The translations under genes and the position numbers were made by a program. Below are positions 12,201-24,420 of a DNA stretch of 64,000 nucleotides, piece by piece. The stretch spans positions 11,083,816 through 11,147,815 of the forward strand of contig NC_086029.1 of assembly GCF_036323735.1 (NCBI RefSeq), given 5' to 3'. The notes beneath the pieces were generated by a model. It did no database searches and was not told the DNA's origin. It worked only from the letters and a program-made list of their open reading frames with translations. Source of the stretch: Rattus norvegicus (taxonomy: Eukaryota; Chordata; Mammalia; Rodentia; Muridae). The stretch's first letter is position 1. Each line of letters opens with the position of its first letter.

Positions 12201-15200
12201 GTTCCTAGTAGCCTGCTCTTGTAATATGTGTACTTTTAAAGATTTATAAAAATTTGGTGAGCCGAATCTGAGTAACATGGTGAAGTCGGTTAGTTCCCAA
12301 TAGGCCGCAGTAGTAATAAGTGGACTGTTCGGGATATAGAAAAATTTTCACGAATGGAATCAAAATTTCTAGGCGAATTCAGTGAGTTCCCAATGGGACA
12401 TGCTTGTATGAGTTTGCTTTTCAATATCGAGCAACATTTTAAGGAACGGAATCCAAGTATCATGGTTAATTTAGTAGGTGCAAAATAGGATTCGCATGTA
12501 ATAAGCTTGTTATTCAAGATAGAGCAACGTTTTAACGAACTGAAACACTGTTTCTTTGTGAATTCAGTTAGTTCCTAGTAGCCTGCTCTTGTAATATGTG
12601 TACTTTTAAAGATTTATAAAAATTTGGTGAGCCGAATCTGAGTAACATGGTGAATTCGGTTAGTTCCCAATAGGCCGCAGTAGTTATAAGTGGACTGTTC
12701 GGGATATAGAAAAATTTTCACTAATGGAATCAAAATTTCTAGGCGAATTCAGTGAGTTCCCAATGGGACATGCTTGTATGAGTTTGCTTTTCATTATCGA
12801 GCAACAATTTAAGGAACGGAATCCAAGTATCATGGTGAATTGAGTAGGTTCCCAATAGGATTCGCATGTAATAAGCTTGTTATTCAAGATAGAGCAACGT
12901 TTTAACGAACTGAAACACTGTTTCTTTGTGAATTCAGTTAGTTCCTAGTAGCCTGCTCTTGTAATATGTGTACTTTTAAAGATTTATAAACATTTGGTGA
13001 GCCGAATCTGAGTAACATGGTGAATTCGGTTAGTTCCCAATAGGCCGCAGTAGTAATAAGTGGACTGTTCGGGATATAGAAAAATTTTCACGAATGGAAT
13101 CAAAATTTCTAGGCGAATTCAGTGAGTTCCCAATGGGACATGCTTGTATGAGTTTGCTTTTCATTATCGAACAACATTTTAAGGAACGGAATCCAAGTAT
13201 CATGGTGAATTGAGTAGGTTCCCAATAGGATTCGCATGTAATAAGCTTGTTATTCAAGATAGAGCAACATTTTAACGAACTGAAACACTGTTTCTTTGTG
13301 AATTCAGTTAGTTCCTAGTAGCCTGCTCTTGTAATATGTGTACTTTTAAAGATTTATAAAAATTTGGTGAGCCGAATCTGAGTAACATGGTGAATTCGGT
13401 TAGTTCCCAATAGGCCGCAGTAGTTATAAGTGGACTGTTCGGGATATAGAAAAATTTTCACGAATGGAATCAAAATTTCTAGGCGAATTCAGTGAGTTCC
13501 CAATGGGACATGCTTGTATGAGTTTGCTTTTCATTATCGAGCAACATTTTAAAGAAGGGAATCCAAGTATCATGGTGAATTGAGTAGGTTCCCAATAGGA
13601 TTCGCATGTAATAAGCTTGTTATTCAAGATAGAGCAACGTTTTAACGAACTGAAACACTGTTTCTTTGTGAATTCAGTTAGTTCCTAGTAGCCTGCTCTT
13701 GTAATATGTGTACTTTTAAAGATTTATAAAAATTTGGTGAGCCGAATCTGAGTAACATGGTGAATTCGGTTAGTTCCCAATAGGCCGCAGTAGTAATAAG
13801 TGGACTGTTCGGGATATAGAAAAATTTTCACGAATGGAATCAAAATTTCTAGGCGAATTCAGTGAGTTCCCAATGGGACATGCTTGTATGAGTTTGCTCT
13901 TCAATTTCGAGCAAAATTTTAAGGAACGGAATCCAAGTATCATGGTGAATTGAGTAGGTTCCCAATAGGATTCGCATGTAATAAGCTTGTTATTCAAGAT
14001 AGAGCAACGTTTTAACGAACTGAAAAACTGTTTCTTTGTGAATTCAGTTCGTTCCTAGTAGCCTGCTCTTGTAATATGTGTACTTTTAAAGATTTATAAT
14101 AATTTGGTGAGCCGAATCTGAGTAACATGGTGAAGTCGGTTAGTTCCCAATAGGCCGCAGTAGTAATAAGTGGACTGTTCGGGATATAGAAAAATTTTCA
14201 CGAATGGAATCAAAATTTCTAGGCGAATTCAGTGAGTTCCCAATGGGACATGCTTGTATGAGTTTGCTTTTCAATATCGAGCAACATTTTAAGGGATGGA
14301 ATCCAAGTATCATGGTTAATTTAGTAGGTGCAAAATAGGATTCGCATGTAATAAGCTTGTTATTCAAGATAGAGCAACGTTTTAACGAACTGAAACACTG
14401 TTTCTTTGTGAATTCAGTTAGTTCCTAGTAGCCTGCTCTTGTAATATGTGTACTTTTAAAGATTTATAAAAATTTGGTGAGCCGAATCTGAGTAACATGG
14501 TGAATTCGGTTAGTTCCCAATAGGCCGCAGTAGTTATAAGTGGACTGTTCGGGATATAGAAAAATTTTCACTAATGGAATCAAAATTTCTAGGCGAATTC
14601 AGTGAGTTCCCAATGGGACATGCTTGTATGAGTTTGCTTTTCATTATCGAGCAACAATTTAAGGAACGGAATCCAAGTATCATGGTGAATTGAGTAGGTT
14701 CCCAATAGGATTCGCATGTAATAAGCTTGTTATTCAAGATAGAGCAACGTTTTAACGAACTGAAACACTGTTTCTTTGTGAATTCAGTTAGTTCCTAGTA
14801 GCCTGCTCTTGTAATATGTGTACTTTTAAAGATTTATAAACATTTGGTGAGCCGAATCTGAGTAACATGGTGAATTCGGTTAGTTCCCAATAGGCCGCAG
14901 TAGTAATAAGTGGACTGTTCGGGATATAGAAAAATTTTCACGAATGGAATCAAAATTTCTAGGCGAATTCAGTGAGTGCCCAATGGACATGCTTGTATGA
15001 GTTTGCTTTTCAATATCGAGCAACATTTTAAGGAACGGAATCCAAGTATCATGGTGAATTGAGTAGGTTCCCAATAGGATTCGCATGTAATAAGCTTGTT
15101 ATTCAAGATAGAGCAACGTTTTAACGAACTGAAACACTGTTTCTTTGTGAATTCAGTTAGTTCCTAGTAGCCTGCTCTTGTAATATGTGTACTTTTAAAG

Positions 15201-16651
15201 ACTTATAAAAATTTGGTGAGCCGAATCTGAGTAACATGGTGAATTCGGTTAGTTCCCAATAGGCCGCAGTAGTTATAAGTGGACTGTTCGGGATATAGAA
15301 AAATTTTCACGAATGGAATCAAAATTTCTAGGCGAATTCAGTGAGTTCCCAATGGGACATGCTTGTATGAGTTTGCTTTTCATTATCGAGCAACATTTTA
15401 AAGAACGGAATCCAAGTATCATGGTGAATTGAGTAGGTTCCCAATAGGATTCGCATGTAATAAGCTTGTTATTCAAGATAGAGCAACGTTTTAACGAACT
15501 GAAACACTGTTTCTTTGTGAATTCAGTTAGTTCCTAGTAGCCTGCTCTTGTAATATGTGTACTTTTAAAGATTTATAAAAATTTGGTGAGCCGAATCTGA
15601 GTAACATGGTGAATTCGGTTAGTTCCCAATAGGCCGCAGTAGTAATAAGTGGACTGTTCGGGATATAGAAAAATTTTCACGAATGGAATCAAAATTTCTA
15701 GGCGAATTCAGTGAGTTCCCAATGGGACATGCTTATATGAGTTTGCTCTTCAATTTCGAGCAAAATTTTAAGGAACGGAATCCAAGTATCATGGTGAATT
15801 GAGTAGGTTCCCAATAGGATTCGCATGTAATAAGCTTGTTATTCAAGATAGAGCAACGTTTTAACGAACTGAAAAACTGTTTCTTTGTGAATTCAGTTCG
15901 TTCCTAGTAGCCTGCTCTTGTAATATGTGTACTTTTAAAGATTTATAAAAATTTGGTGAGCCGAATCTGAGTAACATGGTGAAGTCGGTTAGTTCCCAAT
16001 AGGCCGCAGTAGTAATAAGTGGACTGTTCGGGATATAGAAAAATTTTCACGAATGGAATCAAAATTTCTAGGCGAATTCAGTGAGTTCCCAATGGGACAT
16101 GCTTGTATGAGTTTGCTTTTCAATATCGAGCAACATTTTAAGGAACGGAATCCAAGTATCATGGTTAATTTAGTAGGTGCAAAATAGGATTCGCATGTAA
16201 TAAGCTTGTTATTCAAGATAGAGCAACGTTTTAACGAACTGAAACACTGTTTCTTTGTGAATTCAGTTAGTTCCTAGTAGCCTGCTCTTGTAATATGTGT
16301 ACTTTTAAAGATTTATAAAAATTTGGTGAGCCGAATCTGAGTAACATGGTGAATTCGGTTAGTTCCCAATAGGCCGCAGTAGTTATAAGTGGACTGTTCG
16401 GGATATAGAAAAATTTTCACTAATGGAATCAAAATTTCTAGGCGAATTCAGTGAGTTCCCAATGGGACATGCTTGTATGAGTTTGCTTTTCATTATCGAG
16501 CAACAATTTAAGGAACGGAATCCAAGTATCATGGTGAATTGAGTAGGTTCCCAATAGGATTCGCATGTAATAAGCTTGTTATTCAAGATAGAGCAACGTT
16601 TTAACGAACTGAAACACTGTTTCTTTGTGAATTCAGTTAGTTCCTAGTAGC
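9254..16651. repeat. Five-monomer higher-order repeat, four copies (1849/1850 bp)
   Basis: The copies are 9254-11103, 11104-12952, 12953-14802 and 14803-16651. Corresponding monomers recur at 1849-1850 bp: TTTTAAAGAACGG or AAAGAAGGG in the second monomer, TCAATTTCGAGCAAAATT in the third, TTTAGTAGGTGCAAAATAGG in the fourth, and TTTTCACTAATGG with GCAACAATTT in the fifth. The first monomer alternates between two forms. Copies one and three have ATCGAACAAC and CAACATTTTAACG; copies two and four have the 1-bp-shorter GTGCCCAATGGACATG. A decameric superperiod of 3699 bp is therefore superimposed. A rare variant, GCTTATATGAG at about 12033 and 15732, also recurs only every 3699 bp, which supports duplication of an already paired pentamer. 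Confidence 0.85.
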
Positions 16652-19600
16652 CTGCTCTTGTAATATGTGTACTTTTAAAGATTTATAAACATTTGGTGAG
16701 CCGAATCTGAGTAACATGGTGAATTCGGTTAGTTCCCAATAGGCCGCAGTAGTAATAAGTGGACTGTTCGGGATATAGAAAAATTTTCACGAATGGAATC
16801 AAAATTTCTAGGCGAATTCAGTGAGTGCCCAATGGACATGCTTTTATGAGTTTGATTTTCAATATCGAGCAACATTTTAAGGAACGGAATCCAAGTATCA
16901 TGGTGAATTGAGTAGGTTCCCAATAGGATTCGCATGTAATAAGCTTGTTATTCAAGATAGAGCAACGTTTTAACGAACTGAAACACTGTTTCTTTGTGAA
17001 TTCAGTTAGTTCCTAGTAGCCTGCTCTTGTAATATGTGTACTTTTAAAGATTTATAAAAATTTGGTGAGCCGAATCTGAGTAACATGGTGAATTCGGTTA
17101 GTTCCCAATAGGCCGCAGTAGTAATAAGTGGACTGTTCGGGATATAGAAAAATTTTCACGAATGGAATCAAAATTTCTAGGCGAATTCAGTGAGTTCCCA
17201 ATGGGACATGCTTGTATGAGTTTGCTCTTCAATATCGAGCAAAATTTTAAGGAACGGAATCCAAGTATCATGGTGAATTGAGTAGGTTCCCAATAGGATT
17301 CGCATGTAATAAGCTTGTTATTCAAGATAGAGCAACGTTTTAACGAACTGAAACACTGTTTCTTTGTGAATTCAGTTCGTTCCTAGTAGCCTGCTCTTGT
17401 AATATGTGTACTTTTAAAGATTTATAAAAATTTGGTGAGCCGAATCTGAGTAACATGGTGAAGTCGGTTAGTTCCCAATAGGCCGCAGTAGTAATAAGTG
17501 GACTGTTCGGGATATAGAAAAATTTTCACGAATGGAATCAAAATTTCTAGGCGAATTCAGTGAGTTCCCAATGGACATGCTTGTATGAGTTTGCTTTTCA
17601 ATATCGAGCAACATTTTAAGGAACGGAATCCAAGTATCATGGTGAATTGAGTAGGTTCCCAATAGGATTCGCATGTAATAAGCTTGTTATTCAAGATAGA
17701 GCAACGTTTTAACGAACTGAAACACTGTTTCTTTGTGAATTCAGTTAGTTCCTAGTAGCCTGCTCTTGTAATATGTGTACTTTTAAAGATTTATAAAAAT
17801 TTGGTGAGCCGAATCTGAGTAACATGGTGAATTCGGTTAGATCCCTATAGGCCGCAGTAGTTATAAGTGGACTGTTCCGATATAGAAAAATTTTCACGAA
17901 TAGAATCAAAATTTCTAGGGGAATTCAGTGAATTCCCAATGGGACATGCTTGTATGAGTTTGCTTTTCAATATCGAGCAACATTTTAAGGAACGGAATCC
18001 AAGTATCATGGTTAATTGAGTAGGTGCAAAATAGGATTCCCATGTAATAAGCTTGTTATTCAAGATAGAGCAACGTTTTAACGAACTGAAACACTGTTTC
18101 TTTCTGAATTCAGTTAGTTCCTAGTAGCCTGCTCTTGTAATATGTGTACTTTTAAAGATTTATAAAAATTTGGTGAGCCGAATCTGAGTAACATGGTGAA
18201 GTCGGTTAGTTCCCAATAGGCCGCAGTAGTAATTAATAAGTGGACTGTTCGGGATATAGAAAAATTTTCACGAATGGAATCAAAATTTCTAGGCGAATTC
18301 AGTGAGTTCCCAATGGGACATGCTTGTATGAGTTTGCTTTTCATTATCGAGCAACATTTTAAGGAACGGAATCCAAGTATCATGGTGAATTGAGTAGGTT
18401 CCCAATAGGATTCGCATGTAATAAGCTTGTTATTCAAGATAGAGCAACGTTTTAACGAACTGAAACACTGTTTCTTTGTGAATTCAGTTAGTTCCTAGTA
18501 GCCTGCTCTTGTAATATGTGTACTTTTAAAGATTTATAAAAATTTGGTGAGCCGAATCTGAGTAACATGGTGAATTCGGTTAGATCCCTATAGGCCGCAG
18601 TAGTTATTAGTGGACAGTTCCGATATAGAAAAATATTCACGAATAGAATCAAAATTTCTAGGGGAATTCAGTGAATTCCCAATGGGACATGCTTGTATGA
18701 GATTGCTTTTCAATATCGAGCAACATTTTAAGGAACGGAATCCAAGTATCATGGTTAATTGAGTAGGTGCAAAATAGGATTCACATGTAATAAGCTTGTT
18801 ATTCAAGATAGAGCAACGTTTTAACGAACTGAAACACTGTTTCTTTGTGAATTCAGTTAGTTCCTAGTAGCCTGCTCTTGTAATATGTGTACTTTTAAAG
18901 ATTTATAAAAATTTGGTGAGCCGAATCTGAGTAACATTGTGAATTCGGTTAGTTCCCAATAGGCCGCAGTAGTAATTAATAAGTGGACTGTTCGGGATAT
19001 AGAAAAATTTTCACGAATGAATCAAAATTTCTAGGCGAATTCAGTGAGTTCCCAATGGGACATGCTTGTATGAGTTTGCTTTTCATTATCGAGCAACATT
19101 TTAAGGAACGGAATCCAAGTATCATGGTGAATTGAGTAGGTTCCCAATAGGAGTCGCATGTAATAAGCTTGTTATTCAAGATAGAGAAACGTTTTAACGA
19201 ACTGAAACACTGTTTCTTTGTGAATTCAGTTAGTTCCTAGTAGCCTGCTCTTGTAATATGTGTACTTTTACAGATTTATAAAAATTTGGTGAGCCGAATC
19301 TGAGTAACATGGTGAATTCGGTTAGTTCCCAATAGGACGCAGTAGTAATAAGTGGACTGTTGGGGATATAGAAAAATTTTCACGAATGGAATCAAAATTT
19401 CTAGGCGAATTCAGTGAGTTCCCAATGGGACATGCTTGTATGAGTTTGCTCTTCAATATCGAGCAACATTTTAAGGAACGGAATCCAAGTATCATGGTGA
19501 ATTGTGTAGGTTCCCAATAGGATTGGCATGTAATAAGCTTGTTATTCAAGATAGAGCAACGTTTTAACGAACTGAAACACTGTTTCTTTGTGAATTCAGT

Positions 19601-22600
19601 TAGTTCCTAGGAGCCTGCTCTTGTAATATGTGTACTTTTAAAGATTTATAAAAATTTGGTGAGCCGAATCTGAGTAACATGGTGAATTCGGTTAGTTCCC
19701 AATAGGCCGCAGTAGTAATAAGTGGACTGTTCGGGATATAGAAAAATTTTCACGAATGGAATCAAAATTTCTAGGCGAATTCATGAGTTCCCAATGGGAC
19801 ATGCTTGTATGAGTTTGCTTTTCATTATCGAGCAACATTTTAAGGAACGGAATCCAAGTATCATGGTGAATTAAGTAGGTTCCCAATAGGATTCGCATGT
19901 AATAAGCTTGTTATTCAAGATAGAGCAACGTTTTAACGAACTGAAACACTGTATCTTTGTGAATTCAGTTAGTTCCTAGTAGCATGCTCTTGTAATATGT
20001 GTACTTTTAAAGATTTATAAAAATTTGGTGAGCCGAATCTGAGTAACATGGTGAATTCGGTTAGTTCCCAATAGGCCGCAGTAGTTATAAGAGGACTGTT
20101 CGGGTTATAGAAAAATTTTCACAAATGGAATCAAAATTTCTAGGCGAATTCAGTGAGTTCCCAATGGGACATGCTTGTATGAGTTTGCTTTTCAATATCG
20201 AGCAACATTTTAAGGAACGGAATCCAAGTATCATGGTGAATTGAATAGGTTCCCAATAGGATTCGCATGTAATAAGCTTGTAATTCAAGATAGAGCAACG
20301 TTTTAACGAACTGAAACACTGATTCTTTGTGAATTCAGTTAGGTCCTAGTAGCCTGCTCTTGTAATATGTGTACTTTTAAAGATTTATAAAAATTTGGTG
20401 AGCCGAATCTGAGTAACATGGTGAATTCGGTTAGTTCCCAATAGGCCGCAGTAGTAATAAGTGGACTGTTCGGGATATAGAAAAATTTTCACGAATGGAA
20501 TCAAAATTTCTAGGCGAATTCACTGTGTTCCCAATGGGACATGCTTGTATGAGTTTGCTCTTCAATATCGAGCAACATTTTAAGGAACGGAATCCAAGTA
20601 TCATGGTGAATTGAGTAGGTTCCCAATAGGATTCGCATGTAATAAGCTTGTTATTCAAGATAGAGCAACGTTTTAACGAACTGAAAGACTGTTTCTTTGT
20701 GAATTCAGTTAGTTCCTAGTAGCCTGCTCTTGTAATATGTGTACTATTAAAGATTTATAAAAATTTGGTGAGCCGAATCTGAGTAACATGGTGAATTCGG
20801 TTAGTTCCCAATAGGCCGCAGTAGTAATAAGTGGACTGTTCGGGATATAGAAAAATTTTCACGAATGGAATCAACATTTCTAGGCGAATTGAGTGAGTTC
20901 CCAATGGGACATGCTTGTATGAGTTTGCTTTTCATTATCGAGCAACATTTTAAGGAACGGAATCCAAGTATCATGGTGAATTGAGTAGGTTCCCAATAGG
21001 ATTCGCATGTAATAAGCTTGTTATTCAAGATAGAGCAACGTTTTAACGAACTGAAACACTGTTTCTTTGTGAATTCAGTTAGTTCCTAGTAGCCTGCTCT
21101 TGTAATATGTGTACTTTTAAAGATTTATAAAAATTTGGTGAGCCGAATCTGAGTAACATGGTGAATTCGGTTAGTTCCCAATAGGCCGCAGTAGTAATAA
21201 GTGGACTGTTCGGGATATAGAAAAATTTTCACGAATGGAATCAAAATTTCTAGGCGAATTCAGTGAGTTCCCAATGGGACATGCTTGTATGAGTTTGCTT
21301 TTCAATATCGAGCAACATTTTAAGGAACGGAATCCAAGTATCATGGTGAATTGAGTAGGTTCCCAATAGGATTCGCATGTAATAAGCTTGTTATTCAAGA
21401 TAGAGCAACGTTTTAACGAACTGAAACACTGTTTCTTTGTGAATTCAGTTAGTTCCTAGTAGCCTGCTCTTGTAATATGTGTACTTTTAAAGATTTATAA
21501 AAATTTGGTGAGCCGAATCTGAGTAACATGGTGAATTCGGTTTGTTCCCAATAGGCCGCAGTAGTAATAAGTGGACTGTTCGGGATATAGAAAAATTTTC
21601 ACGAATGGAATCAAAATTTCTAGGCCAATTCAGTGAGTTCCCAATGGGACATGCTTGTATGAGTTTGCTTTTCAATATCGAGCAACATTTTAAGGAACGG
21701 AATCCAAGTATCATGGTGAATTGAGTAGGTTCAAAATAGGATTCGCATGTAATAAGCTTGTTATTCAAGATAGAGCAACGTTTTAACGAACTGAAACACT
21801 GTTTCTTTGTGAATTCAGTTAGTTCCTAGTAGCCTGCTCTTGTAATATGTGTACTTTTAAAGATTTATAAAAATTTGGTGAGCCGAATCTGAGTAACTTG
21901 GTGAATTCGGTTAGTTCCCAATATGCCGCAGTAGTTATAAGTGGACTGTTCGGGATATAAAAAATTTTCACGAATGGAATCAAAATTTCTAGGCGAATTC
22001 AGTGAGTTCCCAATGGGACATGCTTGTATGAGTTTGCTTTTCATTATCGAGCAACATTTTAAGGAACGGAATCCAAGTATCATGGTGAATTGAGTAGGTT
22101 CCCAATAGGATTCGCATGTAATAAGCTTGTTATTCAAGATAGAGCAACGTTTTAACGAACTGAAACACTGTTTCTTTGTGAATTCAGTTAGTTCCTAGTA
22201 GCCTGCTCCTGTAATATGTGTACTTTTAAAGATTTATAAAAATTTGGTGAGCCGAATCTGAGTAACATGGTGAATTCGGTTAGTTCCCAATAGGCCGCAG
22301 TAGTAATAAGTGGACTGTTAGGGATATAGAAAAATTTTCACGAATGGAATCAAAATTTCTAGGCGAATTCAGTGAGTTCCCAATGGGACATGCTTGTATG
22401 AGCTTGCTTTTCATTATCGAGCAACATTTTAAGGAACGGAATCCAAGTATCATGGTGAATTGAGTAGGTTCCCAATAGGATTCGCATGTAATAAGCTTGT
22501 TATTCAAGATAGAGCAACGTTTTAACGAACTGAAACACTGTTTCTTTGTGAATTCAGTTAGTTCCTAGTAGCCTGCTCTTGTAATATGTGTACTTTTAAA

Positions 22601-24420
22601 GATTTACAAAAATTTGGTGAGCCGAATCTGAGTAACATGGTGAATTCGGTTAGTTCCCAATAGGCCGCAGTATTAATAAGTGGACTGTTCGGGATATAGA
22701 AAAATTTTCACGAATGGAATCAAAATTTCTAGGCGAATTCAGTGAGTTCCCAATGGGACATGCTTGTATGAGTTTGCTCTTCAATATCGAGCAACATTTT
22801 AAGGAACGGAATCCAAGTATCATGGTGAATTGAGTAGGTTCCCAATAGGATTCGCATGTAATAAGCTTGTTATTCAAGATAGAGCAACGTTTTAACGAAC
22901 TGAAACACTGTTTCTTTGTGAATTCAGTTAGTTCCTAGTAGCCTGCTCTTGTAATATGTGTACTTTTAAAGATTTATAAAAATTTGGTGAGCCGAATCTG
23001 AGTAACATGGTGAATTCGGTTAATTCCCAATAGGCCGCAGTAGTAATAAGTGGACTGTTCGGGATATAGAAAAATTTTCACGAATGGAATCAACATTTCT
23101 AGGCGAATTCAGTGAGTTCCCAATGGGACATGCTTGTATGAGTTTGCTTTTCATTATCGAGCAACATTTTAAGGAACGGAATCCAAGTATCATGGTGAAT
23201 TGAGTAGGTTCCCAATAGGATTCGCATGTAATAAGCTTGTTTTTCAAGATAGAGCAACGTTTTAACGAACTGAAACACTGTTTCTTTGTGAATTCAGTTA
23301 GTTCCTAGTAGCCTGCTCTTGTAATATGTGTATTTTTAAAGATTTATAAAAATTTGGTGAGCCGAATCTGAGTAACATGGTGAATTCGGTTAGTTCCCAA
23401 TAGGCCGCAGTAGTAATAAGTGGACTGTTCGGGATATAGAAAAATTTTCACGAATGGAATGAAAATTTCTAGGCGAATTCAGTGAGTTCCCAATGGGACA
23501 TGCTTGTATGAGTTTGCTTTTCAATATCGAGCAACAGTTTAAGGAACGGAATCCAAGTATCATGGTGAATTGAGTAGGTTCAAAATAGGATTCGCATGTA
23601 ATAAGCTTCTTATTCAAGATAGAGCAACGTTTTAACGAACTGAAACACTGTTTCTTTGTGAATTCAGTTAGTTCCTAGTAGCCTGCTCTTGTAATATGTG
23701 TACTTTTAAAGATTTATAAAAATTTGGTGAGCCGAATCTGAGTAACTTGGTGAATTCGGTTAGTTCCCAATAGGCCGCAGTAGTTATAAGTGGACTGTTC
23801 GGGATATAAAAAATTTTCACGAATGGAATCAAAATTTCTAGGCGAATTCATTGAGTTCCCAATGGGACATGCTTGTATAAGCTTGCTTTTCATTATCGAG
23901 CAACATTTTAAGGAACGGAATCCAAGTATCATGGTGAATTGAGTAGGTTCCCAATAGGATTCGCATGTAATAAGCTTGTTATTCAAGATAGAGCAACGTT
24001 TTAACGAACTTAAACACTGTTTCTTTGTGAATTCAGCTAGTTCCTAGTAGCCTGCTCTTGTAATATGTGTACTTTTAAAGATTTATAAAAATTTGGTGAG
24101 CCGAATCTGAATGACATGGTGAATTCGGTTAGTTCCCAATAGGCCGCAGTAGTTATAAGTGGACTGTTCGGGATATAGAAAAATTTTCACAAATGGAATC
24201 AAAATTTCTAGGCGAATTCAGTGAGTTCCCAATGGGACATGCTTGTATGAGTTTGCTTTTCATTATCGAGCAACATTTTAAGGAACGGAATCCAAGTATC
24301 ATGGTGAATTGAGTAGGTTCCCAATAGGATTCGCATGTAATAAGCTTGTTATTCAAGATAGAGCAACGTTTTAACGAACTGAAACACTGTTTCTTTGTGA
24401 ATTCAGTTAGTTCCTAGTAG
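16652..24420. repeat. Segment B: duplicate of segment A with monomer gains and losses
   Basis: The order of variant monomers parallels 1481-8150: GGACATGCTT-type short monomers, the two AATTAATAAG monomers (near 18232 and 18974), GTACTATTAAAG near 20743, the AACTTGGTG/AATATGCC monomer near 21896, and TGTTAGGG near 22318. Relative to segment A it carries three additional monomers (about 19615-20720), which raise the offset from 15168 to 16277, and it lacks one monomer at 21833-22201, where a chimeric monomer sits. From 24055 it switches to monomers of the 5924 type and runs into the decameric HOR. It is a paralogous long-range duplication within one array, not an independent repeat family. Confidence 0.8.
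21833..22201. repeat. Chimeric monomer at a one-monomer deletion (segment B)
   Basis: The left half matches the segment A monomer 5556-5923, sharing AACTTGGTGAATT, AATATGCCGC and the shortened GATATAAAAAATTTTC. The right half matches the following monomer 5924-6293, with GTATGAGTTTGC rather than GTATAAGCTTGC and AGGATTCGCATG rather than AGGATCGCATG. The switch lies between about 21968 and 22026. The A-to-B offset drops by 369 bp across it. This is the expected product of unequal exchange between adjacent monomers in register, in segment B or an ancestor of it. Confidence 0.75.
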
